Positions 8,846 through 16,046 of a DNA stretch of 48,174 bases are shown here, piece after piece. The notes below the pieces were generated by a model, which worked only from the letters and a program-made list of their open reading frames with translations, was not told the origin of the DNA and ran no database searches. The DNA is from Paracoccaceae bacterium (GTDB taxonomy: Bacteria; Pseudomonadota; Alphaproteobacteria; Rhodobacterales; Rhodobacteraceae): positions 1-48,174 of the forward strand of contig JANQPC010000066.1 of NCBI GenBank assembly GCA_028285485.1, read 5' to 3'. A program made the position numbers and the translations under genes. How positions within the stretch are numbered: position 1 is the first letter of the stretch; the number at the start of each line of letters is the position of its first letter.

Positions 8846-9162
8846 CAGGTGATCGGTTTGGCGCGGAGGAAAAGGTAAAGCGGCAAGCCGCAGGAGACGC
8901 CGATGCAATAGGTGGCGGGGATCGCGATAAGGGCGATCCAGTTCCGCCGCACCCAGGTTTCGGCAATGATCCAGACCGTGAGCGCAATCGCTGCGATGAT
9001 CAGATCCCAGGTGAGCCCGGTGGTGGAAGCGTTGACATACCAGGCATCGATCAGGCCGGAGAGGCCCGTGCCTTCCTCGCGCATGTAAGTCACGAACCAG
9101 TACATCGGGTGGATCGCGCCCCAGATGGCGAGGCCAAGGTAGATCAGGCGCAGGGTGGTCAT
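8845..9162 (-). CDS. DUF2834 small integral membrane protein
   Basis: A 105-residue protein with three hydrophobic helices (about residues 5-25, 50-70 and 73-98) separated by short loops, matching the small DUF2834 membrane family; 'GLSGLIDAWYVNASTTGLTWDL' in the middle is typical. No function is established. Its ATG overlaps the stop of the preceding lipoprotein gene by 1 nt and its stop overlaps the lysA start by 1 nt, so it is a fixed part of the operon. Whether it links functionally to the neighbouring small lipoproteins is unknown. Confidence 0.82.
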   Translation of the reverse strand: MTTLRLIYLGLAIWGAIHPMYWFVTYMREEGTGLSGLIDAWYVNASTTGLTWDLIIAAIALTVWIIAETWVRRNWIALIAIPATYCIGVSCGLPLYLFLRAKPIT

Positions 9163-9302
9163 CAGAACGTGCCGTCCACACCGATAGTCGCGGTGCCGGA
9201 GATCGAAATTCCGGGGCCGCGTTCGCGCTGCGGCTCCGGCGGGCCGTTGGCGCCGCAGCCGATCAGGCCCGCAAGGGCGGCAAGGGCGAGCGCGCGGATC
9301 AT
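9162..9302 (-). CDS. Small lipoprotein, 46 residues
   Basis: A 46-residue product beginning [17 protein letters not shown]: a short positive N-terminus, a hydrophobic core and a lipobox LIGC with the lipidated cysteine at residue 16. The mature part is only 31 residues, Pro/Glu/Arg-rich and then Gly/Thr/Ile-rich (GISISGTATIGVDGTF). The ATG at 9302 overlaps the upstream lipoprotein stop by 4 nt (ATGA), and the TGA overlaps the DUF2834 start. The frame, overlaps and lipobox make it convincing despite its size. I do not recognise a named family; its mature end resembles that of its neighbour, so the two may have arisen by duplication. Confidence 0.75.
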   Translation of the reverse strand: MIRALALAALAGLIGCGANGPPEPQRERGPGISISGTATIGVDGTF

Positions 9303-9454
9303 GGCGTAACTGTCACGCCCACGCCGCCCACCCGGCCCGAAACGGCGGGGTTGACCGATACGCCGCCGGAATCGATGCCGATATTGGCGCCCAGGCGCGG
9401 CCCGCTTTCACAGGCCGCAAGTGCCATAATGGCGATCAGCGCAAGATGTCTCAT
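9299..9454 (-). CDS. Small lipoprotein, 51 residues
   Basis: A 51-residue product, [18 protein letters not shown]..., with a clean signal peptide and lipobox LAAC (lipidated Cys15). The mature 37 residues are Gly/Val/Ser-rich ([20 protein letters not shown]), compatible with short beta-strands. The ATG at 9454 overlaps the argH stop by 4 nt, and its own stop overlaps the next lipoprotein start by 4 nt. It is therefore translated in a chain directly behind ArgH. Function unknown; outer- or inner-membrane anchored by inference (no Asp at +2, so the outer membrane is favoured by the usual rule). Confidence 0.77.
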   Translation of the reverse strand: MRHLALIAIMALAACESGPRLGANIGIDSGGVSVNPAVSGRVGGVGVTVTP

Positions 9455-10842
9455 CCCAGAGCCTCCCTCCAGCGGGCGATTTGGGCGCGCACCTGATCGG
9501 GCGCGGTTCCGCCATATGAGGTGCGGCTTGCAACCGAATTGTCTACCCCCAGAACGCCGTAGACGGCCTCTGTGATGCCTGCATGGGCCGCCTGCATCGC
9601 GTCAAGCGGCAGGTCGGGGAGATCGCATCCGCGGGATTCCGCCTCTGCCACGAGGCTGCCGGTGATGTGATGCGCCTCGCGAAACGGCAAGCCAAGCGCG
9701 TGCACCAGCCAATCGGCCAGGTCGGTGGCGGTGGAAAAGCCCGAGGCAGCCGCGGCGCGCAGCGCATCGGGGTTTGCCGCCATATCGCGCACCATGCCCT
9801 CCATCGCCGCAAGGCTCAAAAGGTAGGTATCGGCCGCATCGAAGACCTGTTCCTTATCTTCCTGCATGTCCTTGGAATAGGCGAGCGGCAGGCCCTTCAT
9901 CACCGTGAAAAGCGCGACCGTGGCGCCCAGTATCCGCCCGATCTTGGCGCGCAGAAGCTCCGCCGCATCGGGGTTCTTTTTCTGGGGCATGATCGAAGAG
10001 CCGGTGGAAAACCTGTCAGACATCGCCACGAAGCGGAATTGCGCCGAAGACCAGATCACGAGTTCTTCGGCCAGGCGCGACAGGTGCATGGCGCTGATTG
10101 CGGTTGCCGACAGGAACTCCAGCGCGAAATCGCGGGCAGAAACGGCATCGAGCGAATTCGCCATCGGGCGGCTGAACCCAAGGGCTTCGGCGGTGGCATC
10201 CCGGTCAATCGGGAACGAGGTGCCCGCAAGCGCCGCGGCCCCCAGGGGGCTTTCGTTCAGCCGGGCGCGGGCATCGATAAACCGGCTGCGATCGCGGCCA
10301 AACATCTCCACATAGGCCATCATGTGGTGGCCCCAGGTAACGGGCTGCGCTGTTTGCAGGTGCGTAAAGCCCGGCATCACCCAGTCCGCTCCCGCCTCGG
10401 CCTGCGCGAGCAGCGCGCGCGTCAGCGCCGCGAGCCCTTGATCGGCGGCATCGATCTGATCGCGCACCCAAAGCCGGAAATCGGTGGCCACCTGATCGTT
10501 GCGCGAACGCGCGGTGTGAAGCCGCCCCGCGGGTTCGCCCACAAGTTCTTTCAGCCGTGCCTCGACATTCATGTGAATGTCTTCCAGCGCCGCGGAGAAG
10601 GTGAACTGGCCGCCCTCGATCTCTGACAACACCGTGAGCAGCCCTTCCCGGATCGCCTCGGCATCGCTAGTGCTGATGATGCCTTGCGCGGCGAGCATCG
10701 CGGCGTGGGCGCGAGACCCGGCGATATCCTGGGCCGCAAGCCGCTTGTCGAACCCGATCGAGGCGTTAATTGCCTCCATGATCGCATCCGGCCCGGCGGC
10801 GAAGCGCCCGCCCCACATCGCGTTGGCGGTCTTGTCGGTCAT
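9451..10842 (-). CDS. argH: Argininosuccinate lyase
   Basis: ArgH splits argininosuccinate into arginine and fumarate, the final step of arginine synthesis. The 463-residue protein has the fumarase/aspartase superfamily signature [12 protein letters not shown], plus '[17 protein letters not shown]' and '[16 protein letters not shown]', the conserved substrate-binding blocks. The start is the ATG at 10842 ([14 protein letters not shown]), matching the family N-terminus; the frame continues open upstream only as antisense of the next gene. First gene of a six-gene minus-strand operon. Only 21 bp separates its start codon from the divergent thioredoxin-like gene, so the two promoters must overlap each other or the coding sequences. 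Confidence 0.98.
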   Translation of the reverse strand: MTDKTANAMWGGRFAAGPDAIMEAINASIGFDKRLAAQDIAGSRAHAAMLAAQGIISTSDAEAIREGLLTVLSEIEGGQFTFSAALEDIHMNVEARLKELVGEPAGRLHTARSRNDQVATDFRLWVRDQIDAADQGLAALTRALLAQAEAGADWVMPGFTHLQTAQPVTWGHHMMAYVEMFGRDRSRFIDARARLNESPLGAAALAGTSFPIDRDATAEALGFSRPMANSLDAVSARDFALEFLSATAISAMHLSRLAEELVIWSSAQFRFVAMSDRFSTGSSIMPQKKNPDAAELLRAKIGRILGATVALFTVMKGLPLAYSKDMQEDKEQVFDAADTYLLSLAAMEGMVRDMAANPDALRAAAASGFSTATDLADWLVHALGLPFREAHHITGSLVAEAESRGCDLPDLPLDAMQAAHAGITEAVYGVLGVDNSVASRTSYGGTAPDQVRAQIARWREALG

Positions 10843-10863
10843 GTCCTTGATCCCGGAGGGGAA

Positions 10864-11427
10864 ATGAAGCTCATTCGATCCGCCGTCCTCTACACGGCCC
10901 TCGCGCTTGGCGCAAATGCCGCCCTCGCCGATACCGCCGCGCTGGAAGAGCTTCGCGAGGGCGACATGAAGAAGCTCATGTTTCACGCCGAACCGGCGGA
11001 GGTGAGCGGCGCGATCTTCACCGAGGCCGATGGCACCGAACGCAGCCTTGCGGATTGGCAGGGCAAACATGTGCTTTTGAACTTCTGGGCCACCTGGTGC
11101 GCCCCCTGCCGGAAGGAAATGCCAGCCCTTGATGCGCTTCAGCAGGAGTTTGGCGGCGAGGATTTCGAAGTTGTTACGCTGGCCACGGGCCGAAACTCCC
11201 TTGCGGGCATCCAGCGCTTTTTTGAGGAAGAGAACATAGAGGCGCTGCCGATCCTGCTTGATCCAAAACAGAATGTGGCGCGCGAGATGGCCGTGCTGGG
11301 CCTGCCGATCACGGTTCTGCTTGATCCCGAGGGGCGCGAGATTGCGCGGATGCGGGGCGATGCGGATTGGGCGAGCGAGAGCGCGAAGGCGATTATCGCG
11401 GCCGTTCTTGCCGGGGAAGAAAGCTAG
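10864..11427 (+). CDS. TlpA-family thiol:disulfide oxidoreductase, exported
   Basis: A 187-residue periplasmic thioredoxin-like protein. A signal peptide (residues 1-22, ending ALA-D) is followed by a TlpA/ResA-type thioredoxin fold with active site WCAPC (C79, C82) in '[17 protein letters not shown]' and the cis-proline region '[13 protein letters not shown]'. Such proteins keep cysteines reduced for cytochrome c or oxidase assembly; the exact partner cannot be told. A strong GGAGGGG ribosome site precedes the ATG at 10864. Divergent from argH, with only 21 bp between start codons, an arrangement I recall from related species. Confidence 0.9.
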   Translation: MKLIRSAVLYTALALGANAALADTAALEELREGDMKKLMFHAEPAEVSGAIFTEADGTERSLADWQGKHVLLNFWATWCAPCRKEMPALDALQQEFGGEDFEVVTLATGRNSLAGIQRFFEEENIEALPILLDPKQNVAREMAVLGLPITVLLDPEGREIARMRGDADWASESAKAIIAAVLAGEES

Positions 11428-11444
11428 GTGCGCCCGGCGCCTGC

Positions 11445-11459
11445 GAACAGAACACGAAC
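11445..11459. promoter_or_regulatory. Candidate LexA (SOS) box, GAAC-N7-GAAC
   Basis: GAAC (11445-11448), AGAACAC, GAAC (11456-11459) is an exact match to the direct-repeat SOS box of alphaproteobacteria (GTTC-N7-GTTC on the other strand). It lies 61 bp upstream of the EAL gene start and just after the TlpA-like gene stop. An exact 8-base pattern is expected about once or twice by chance in a window this size counting both strands, so its intergenic position is the main support. Confidence 0.4.
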
Positions 11460-11520
11460 AAATACCCTTTCTTAACGCGAATCCGCCACCACGCAAGGCA
11501 GCGAAGGTGCGGGGATTGCG

Positions 11521-12333
11521 ATGGAACAGGCAGCGATTGAACCGGTTGGGCTGGAGGCGGATACGCCCCTTTCCGTTGCGGTTGCTGAACGGGATCGCGA
11601 TACCCTTGCCTTTGTGGCGGATGCGGCGCGCGAAGGGCGCGTGCGGCTTGCCTTTCAGCCGGTTGTGCAGGCGCGAAAGCCCACGCATGTTGCGTTTTAC
11701 GAGGGCCTTGCGCGCGTTCTCGATCGCAATGGCCGCACGATCCCGGCCAAGGATTTCATCGATGCCGTGGAGGGTGAGGAAACCGGGCGGGTGCTGGATT
11801 GCATCGCGCTCGAACGCGGGTTCGAGGCGCTCGCGCATTTCCCCGATCTGCGGCTTTCGATCAACGTATCGGCCCGCTCAATAGGGTATCGTCGCTGGAT
11901 CGATACGCTCGATCGCGGGTTAGCAACGGTGCCGAACGTGCCCGGCCGCCTGATCCTCGAAATCACCGAGGCGTCTGCGATGCTGGTGCCAGAGCTTGTT
12001 CAGGTGTTCATGGCAGATCTCCAGGCGCGCGGGGTGTCCTTCGCGATGGATGATTTCGGTGCAGGCCACACCTCCTTCCGCTATCTCAAGAACTTCTACT
12101 TCGACATTCTGAAGCTCGACGGGCAGTTCATTCGCGGCATCCACGAGGATCCTGATAATCAGGTGCTCGTCTCCGCGCTTGTCTCCATCGGCCAGCATTT
12201 CGATATGTTCACAGTGGCGGAATCGGTCGAAACCGCGCGGGATGCGGCCTATCTCACCTCGCTGGGGGTGGATTGCCTGCAGGGCTACCGTTTCGGCATG
12301 CCGAAACTGGCGCCGCAACCGCCCGCAGCCTGA
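11521..12333 (+). CDS. Stand-alone EAL-domain protein, predicted c-di-GMP phosphodiesterase
   Basis: A 270-residue cytoplasmic protein that is almost entirely an EAL domain, with no transmembrane or sensor region; the first 35 residues are a short helical lead. The core motif reads EGLAR (E61). Other metal and catalytic positions are present: N115 (INVS), E147 (LEITE), DD at 177-178 (DDFGAGHTS), K198 (ILKLD), E234 (AESVE) and Q254 (LQGY). Loop 6 is GHTS instead of the common GYSS. It therefore looks catalytically competent for cleaving cyclic di-GMP, though activity is inferred. Upstream lie an SOS-box-like sequence and the TlpA-like gene; phaA follows after 175 bp. Confidence 0.88.
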   Translation: MEQAAIEPVGLEADTPLSVAVAERDRDTLAFVADAAREGRVRLAFQPVVQARKPTHVAFYEGLARVLDRNGRTIPAKDFIDAVEGEETGRVLDCIALERGFEALAHFPDLRLSINVSARSIGYRRWIDTLDRGLATVPNVPGRLILEITEASAMLVPELVQVFMADLQARGVSFAMDDFGAGHTSFRYLKNFYFDILKLDGQFIRGIHEDPDNQVLVSALVSIGQHFDMFTVAESVETARDAAYLTSLGVDCLQGYRFGMPKLAPQPPAA

Positions 12334-12508
12334 GCCTTCCTGCTTGCGCCAGCCGCAGGGCGGCTATGCGCGGCTGACGGGCTGAGACACCCTGTCGGTT
12401 GCCATGCCCCCGTCTGCCCGCATACCACAGAATGCGAATCGATGGCGGATGCCTGAAAAGCGTTGCGCCACGGGGCCTGCATTTACCGATCCCGAGAGGA
12501 GGGACTTC

Positions 12509-13684
12509 ATGACAAACGTGGTTATTGCTTCGGCGGCGCGTACGCCGGTGGGCAGCTTCAACGGATCGTTCGCCAATACCGCCGCCCACGATCTGGGCGC
12601 AACCGTGCTTGAGGCGCTGGTGACCCGCGCAGGCATCGACAAGGCGGATGTTTCCGAAACGATCCTCGGCCAGGTTCTTACCGCCGGCCAGGGCCAGAAC
12701 CCCGCGCGCCAGGCCCATGTGAATGCGGGCCTGCCGATTGAAAGCGCGGCCTGGGGCATCAACCAGGTTTGCGGCTCCGGCCTGCGCGCCGTGGCGCTGG
12801 GCGCCCAGCACATCCAGCTTGGCGATGCCGATATCGTGGCAGCCGGCGGGCAAGAGAACATGTCGCTCAGCCCCCACGTTGCGCATCTTCGAGCGGGCCA
12901 CAAGATGGGCGACATGAAGTTCATCGATTGCATGATCCGCGACGGGCTTTGGGATGCCTTCAACGGCTACCATATGGGCCAGACGGCGGAGAACGTTGCC
13001 GAAAAATGGCAGATCAGCCGCGATCAGCAGGATGAATTCGCCGTCTCCAGCCAGAACAAGGCCGAGGCCGCCCAGAAGGAGGGCAAGTTCAAGGATGAGA
13101 TCGTGCCCTTTACGGTGAAAACGCGGAAGGGCGATATCGTGGTGGAGGATGATGAATATATCCGCCACGGCGCCACGATCGAGGCGATGCAAAAGCTGCG
13201 CCCGGCCTTCACTAAAGATGGCTCGGTGACCGCCGCCAACGCCTCTGGCATCAACGATGGTGCGGCGGGCGTGTTGTTGATGAGCGCCGATGAGGCCGAA
13301 AAGCGCGGGATCGAACCGCTTGCGCGCATCGTCTCCTACGCCACCGCCGGGCTTGACCCCGCGATCATGGGCGTGGGCCCGATCCACGCCAGCCGCAAGG
13401 CGCTCGATAAGGCCGGCTGGAAGGTGGATGATTTGGATCTGGTCGAAGCCAACGAAGCCTTTGCCGCCCAGGCCTGTGCGGTGAACAAGGATATGGGCTG
13501 GGATCCGGAGATCGTGAATGTGAATGGCGGCGCCATCGCAATCGGCCACCCGATCGGTGCCTCGGGCGCGCGGGTGCTTAACACGCTTCTCTTCGAGATG
13601 GCGCGCCGGGATGCCAAGAAGGGCCTCGCAACGCTCTGCATCGGCGGCGGGATGGGCGTGGCGCTTTGCGTCGAACGCCCCTGA
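12509..13684 (+). CDS. phaA: Acetyl-CoA C-acetyltransferase (beta-ketothiolase)
   Basis: This thiolase condenses two acetyl-CoA to acetoacetyl-CoA, the first step of polyhydroxybutyrate synthesis. The 391-residue product has the full thiolase triad: nucleophilic C88 in NQVCGSG, H347 in GHPIGASG and C377 in 'LCIGGGMG', with the length of PhaA/AtoB enzymes. A strong GAGGAGGG site sits before the ATG at 12509. phaB follows after 104 bp in the same direction, which favours the PhaA role over a purely degradative one. No phaC synthase is present in this window. Confidence 0.95.
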   Translation: MTNVVIASAARTPVGSFNGSFANTAAHDLGATVLEALVTRAGIDKADVSETILGQVLTAGQGQNPARQAHVNAGLPIESAAWGINQVCGSGLRAVALGAQHIQLGDADIVAAGGQENMSLSPHVAHLRAGHKMGDMKFIDCMIRDGLWDAFNGYHMGQTAENVAEKWQISRDQQDEFAVSSQNKAEAAQKEGKFKDEIVPFTVKTRKGDIVVEDDEYIRHGATIEAMQKLRPAFTKDGSVTAANASGINDGAAGVLLMSADEAEKRGIEPLARIVSYATAGLDPAIMGVGPIHASRKALDKAGWKVDDLDLVEANEAFAAQACAVNKDMGWDPEIVNVNGGAIAIGHPIGASGARVLNTLLFEMARRDAKKGLATLCIGGGMGVALCVERP

Positions 13685-13694
13685 CCTGAATCAA

Positions 13695-13716
13695 GGCGGC
13701 GCCGCGCGGCGCCGCC
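13695..13716. promoter_or_regulatory. GC-rich stem-loop between phaA and phaB
   Basis: GGCGGCGCC (13695-13703) and its exact complement GGCGCCGCC (13708-13716) form a 9-bp all-GC stem with a GCGC loop, 11 nt after the phaA stop and 72 nt before phaB. No U-run follows, so it is not a classical terminator. It could stabilise the 3' end of phaA mRNA or set the phaA:phaB transcript ratio. Confidence 0.5.
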
Positions 13717-13788
13717 GATAGCTCTGCAAGGTCACGCCCGCAGAATGGCGCTGGCCGAACGAACACCAGACCCGGAGGAGACAACTAT

Positions 13789-14514
13789 ATGGGACGTGTT
13801 GCACTGGTCACCGGCGGAAGCCGGGGCATTGGCGAGGCCATTTCGAAAGCTCTGAAGGCCGACGGGTTCGAAGTTGCGGCAACCTATGCAGGCAATGACG
13901 AGAAGGCCGCCGCGTTCACCGCGGCTACCGGGATCAAGACCTACAAATGGAACGTGGCCGATTACGAGGCCTCTGCCGCCGGGATCGCGCAGGTGGAAGC
14001 CGATCTGGGGCCGATCGATGTGGTGGTTGCCAATGCCGGGATCACCCGCGATGCGCCGTTTCACAAGATGTCGCCGGAGCATTGGAAAGAGGTTGTCGAT
14101 ACCAACCTGACGGGCGTGTTCAACACGATCCACCCGGTCTGGCCCGGAATGCGCGAGCGCAAATTCGGGCGCGTGGTCGTGATCTCTTCAATCAATGGGC
14201 AAAAGGGCCAGTTTGGCCAGGTGAACTATGCCGCCACGAAGGCGGGCGATCTGGGGATTGTGAGATCCCTGGCCCAGGAAGGCGCGCGCGCGGGCATTAC
14301 CGCCAACGCCGTTTGCCCCGGCTATATCGATACCGACATGATGAAGGCGGTGCCCGAGAAGGTTTTGAACGATGTGATCCTGCCGCAGATCCCGGCGGGG
14401 CGCTTGGGCCAGCCCGAAGAAATTGCACGCTGCGTGGCCTTCCTCGCCTCTGAAGAGGCCGGGTTTATCAACGGCTCCACAATCTCGGCAAACGGGGCGC
14501 AGTTCTTCTCCTGA
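13789..14514 (+). CDS. phaB: Acetoacetyl-CoA reductase
   Basis: PhaB reduces acetoacetyl-CoA to (R)-3-hydroxybutyryl-CoA with NADPH for polyhydroxybutyrate synthesis. The 241-residue protein is a classical short-chain dehydrogenase: cofactor motif TGGSRGIG (8-15), NAG (82-84) and catalytic S134, Y147 and K151 (VNYAATKAG). Length and the 'INGQKGQFGQVNY' segment match PhaB rather than FabG. A clear GGAGGAGA ribosome site precedes the ATG at 13789. Downstream is a strong hairpin terminator, closing the phaAB transcription unit. Confidence 0.95.
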   Translation: MGRVALVTGGSRGIGEAISKALKADGFEVAATYAGNDEKAAAFTAATGIKTYKWNVADYEASAAGIAQVEADLGPIDVVVANAGITRDAPFHKMSPEHWKEVVDTNLTGVFNTIHPVWPGMRERKFGRVVVISSINGQKGQFGQVNYAATKAGDLGIVRSLAQEGARAGITANAVCPGYIDTDMMKAVPEKVLNDVILPQIPAGRLGQPEEIARCVAFLASEEAGFINGSTISANGAQFFS

Positions 14515-14532
14515 AGCCCGCTCCAAGACGCG

Positions 14533-14561
14533 AAAAGGCCGGCCCCGGGGCCGGCCTTTTT
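14533..14561. terminator. Rho-independent terminator after phaB, probably bidirectional
   Basis: A long perfect stem (AAAAGGCCGGCC / GGCCGGCCTTTT, 14533-14560) is followed by a further T, 19 nt past the phaB stop. Flanking A and T runs give a U-tract on either strand, so it can also end transcription of the convergent 38-residue gene whose stop lies at 14579. Confidence 0.88.
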
Positions 14562-14578
14562 CTGTTGGTCGGGGCCCG

Positions 14579-14695
14579 TTAGCGCGGGCGGCGGCCGAAG
14601 ATCAGCTCCAGCGCCTGAGCCAGTGCTTCGGCACGCGCCTTGCGGCCGGCCTGGATGGCATCGCGGGTCTCGATGGTAGCGGTGGGTTCGTACAT
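14579..14695 (-). CDS. 38-residue basic small protein, possibly RSP_7527-like
   Basis: A short minus-strand frame from ATG at 14695 to TAA at 14579 encodes MYEPTATIETRDAIQAGRKA and a basic helical tail ending GRRPR. AAGGAAC lies a good distance before the ATG, and the upstream region is shared with the divergent LysR gene. The pattern (short acidic start, 'AGRKARAEALAQAL' helix, basic end) resembles small Rhodobacteraceae proteins of the RSP_7527 type that I recall next to GcvA-like regulators; this is memory-based and tentative. Good ribosome site, terminator and promoter-sized gap support a real gene. Confidence 0.6.
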   Translation of the reverse strand: MYEPTATIETRDAIQAGRKARAEALAQALELIFGRRPR

Positions 14696-14781
14696 GGCTT
14701 AGTTCCTTTTGGGCTTATCAGTTGAGATGCGCTGAATATGCGCCTGCGCATCGCGCCTGACAAACGAGACTTTCCAATGCT

Positions 14782-14804
14782 TCAGATAAGATATACTTAT
14801 CTGA
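14782..14804. promoter_or_regulatory. 23-bp palindromic operator overlapping a -10-like box before the LysR gene
   Basis: TCAGATAAG (14782-14790) and CTTATCTGA (14796-14804) are perfect 9-bp arms around a 5-bp ATATA spacer. A TATACT box (14792-14797) sits inside the dyad, one base before the LysR ATG begins at 14806. A related half-site, CTTATCAG, occurs near 14714-14721 on the side of the 38-residue gene. This fits autoregulation by the LysR protein, and a transcript beginning at or next to the ATG. Confidence 0.55.
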
Positions 14805-14805
14805 C

Positions 14806-15753
14806 ATGCCGGATCGCCTGCCGCCCCTGACCGCCCTGCGCGCCTTCGATGCCGCCGCGCGCCATATGTCCTTCGCCAAGGCGGCGGCGGAATTGAATGT
14901 CACGCCCGCCGCGCTGTCATTTCAGATCAAATCGCTTGAGGAGCATCTGGGCCAGCCCGTGTTCAAACGCCTCAACCGCGCGGTGGAGCTGACAGAGGCG
15001 GGGCGTGCCCTGGCGCCCGGGGCGGGCGAGGCCTTTGCGCGCCTGGCGGAGGCCTGGCGCAGCGCGCGGCGGGCGGGCGATACCCAGGCGATTACGGTAA
15101 CAGCGGGCCCGGCGCTGACCGCAAAGTGGCTGGCCCCGCGCATCTTCGGCTTTGCCGCTGCCCATCCGGAGATCGAGCTGCGGTTTTCGGCCAGCCTGAG
15201 AATCATGGATTTCGATCGCGATGAGATCGATGTCGCGCTTCGGTTCGGGTTGGGTGACGATGCGGGGCTCTTCTCCACCCCGGTGATCCGCGAATGGGTC
15301 ACGCCCATGATGGCGCCTGAGCTTGCTGCGCGCTACGCCACCCCCGAGGCGCTGCGCGAGGCGACGCTCCTGCACCAGGACGATACCTATTTTCTGAAGC
15401 CGCCGATCAACTGGGCGGCGTGGTTCCGGGCCGCGGGGCTTGGCAAGGCGCCCGAGGCGGGCCCGCGATTTTCGCAGGCAGATCACGCGCTTGACGCCGC
15501 TATGGCTGGCGCGGGCGTGGTTATGGGGCGCATCTCACTTGGGGCCGCGGCGTTGCTCGCGGGCCAGCTTGTGGCACCCTTCGCGCTGACGCTCTCAACG
15601 GATGCGCATTACCGCTTCGTTTGCCCGGACGGAGCGGAGACAAAGCCCCAAATCGCCGCGTTCCTGGCGTGGATTCGCGAGGAAGCGGCGGGGTTTGATA
15701 GTCTGTCTGAGGGCCGCACCTTCATCGCTGCGGCCGATATTCCGCCCGGTTAA
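14806..15753 (+). CDS. LysR-family transcriptional regulator, GcvA-like
   Basis: A 315-residue LysR regulator. The N-terminal winged helix-turn-helix is plain (residues 5-65: 'LTALRAFDAAARHMSFAKAA', then LNVTPAALSFQIKSLEEHLG), followed by a linker helix and a substrate-binding domain from about 90 to 300. The wording of the HTH ('ALSFQIKSLE') is that of the GcvA subgroup; the effector is unknown. No Shine-Dalgarno sequence precedes the ATG at 14806, and a -10-like element lies only about 9 bases upstream, so the message may be leaderless. It is divergent from the 38-residue protein gene, the likely target together with itself. Confidence 0.9.
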   Translation: MPDRLPPLTALRAFDAAARHMSFAKAAAELNVTPAALSFQIKSLEEHLGQPVFKRLNRAVELTEAGRALAPGAGEAFARLAEAWRSARRAGDTQAITVTAGPALTAKWLAPRIFGFAAAHPEIELRFSASLRIMDFDRDEIDVALRFGLGDDAGLFSTPVIREWVTPMMAPELAARYATPEALREATLLHQDDTYFLKPPINWAAWFRAAGLGKAPEAGPRFSQADHALDAAMAGAGVVMGRISLGAAALLAGQLVAPFALTLSTDAHYRFVCPDGAETKPQIAAFLAWIREEAAGFDSLSEGRTFIAAADIPPG

Positions 15754-15759
15754 GCCGCC

Positions 15760-15927
15760 TCAGGCGCCTTGGAGGCGCGATATTTCTTCCTTGAGCCTGA
15801 GCTTCTGCTTCTTCATCTCGGTGATCCGAAACGGATCGGTTCCCGGAGATTTCTGTTCTGTCTCAACCTGTTGAGAGAGGTCTTCGTGCTTTTTGCGCAG
15901 TTCCTGCAATCTCGCACTCAAGGCCAT
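15760..15927 (-). CDS. DUF465 (YdcH-like) small coiled-coil protein
   Basis: A 55-residue, highly charged helical protein (MALSARLQELRKKHEDLSQQ ... LKEEISRLQGA) matching the DUF465/YdcH family of short alpha-hairpins common in proteobacteria; function unknown. AGGAGGG precedes the ATG at 15927. Its stop lies 7 bp from the end of the convergent LysR gene. Confidence 0.88.
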   Translation of the reverse strand: MALSARLQELRKKHEDLSQQVETEQKSPGTDPFRITEMKKQKLRLKEEISRLQGA

Positions 15928-15999
15928 CGGAGCCCTCCTCTGTTATGATGAATACTCCGATTGCAGCACAGAATATGAGTCGAGTCACGCTGCTTGGAC

Positions 16000-16019
16000 A
16001 TATCCACTGGCTATCCACA
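16000..16019. other. Two DnaA-box-like sequences 11 bp apart
   Basis: ATATCCACT (16000-16008) and CTATCCACA (16011-16019) resemble the DnaA box TTATCCACA with two and one mismatch. They are spaced by one helical turn and sit 72-92 bp upstream of the DUF465 start. They may be a regulatory site for the DUF465 gene or chance; there is no AT-rich unwinding region or further box cluster, so this is not an origin. Confidence 0.25.
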
Positions 16020-16046
16020 GAGTTGCCCGAAAGTGCGAAGAATGCG

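Noticed and set aside
7160-8878. Long plus-strand open frame opposite lysA and DUF4175
   Set aside because: It is antisense to two well-supported genes, has no recognisable domain and is typical of long shadow frames in high-GC DNA.
12351-12365. AGCCGC/GCGGCT hairpin after the EAL gene as a terminator
   Set aside because: Stem of 6 bp, 3-base loop and no U-tract; such dyads are common by chance at this GC content.
16000-16019. Replication origin
   Set aside because: Only two imperfect DnaA-like boxes, no AT-rich region and none of the usual origin neighbours.
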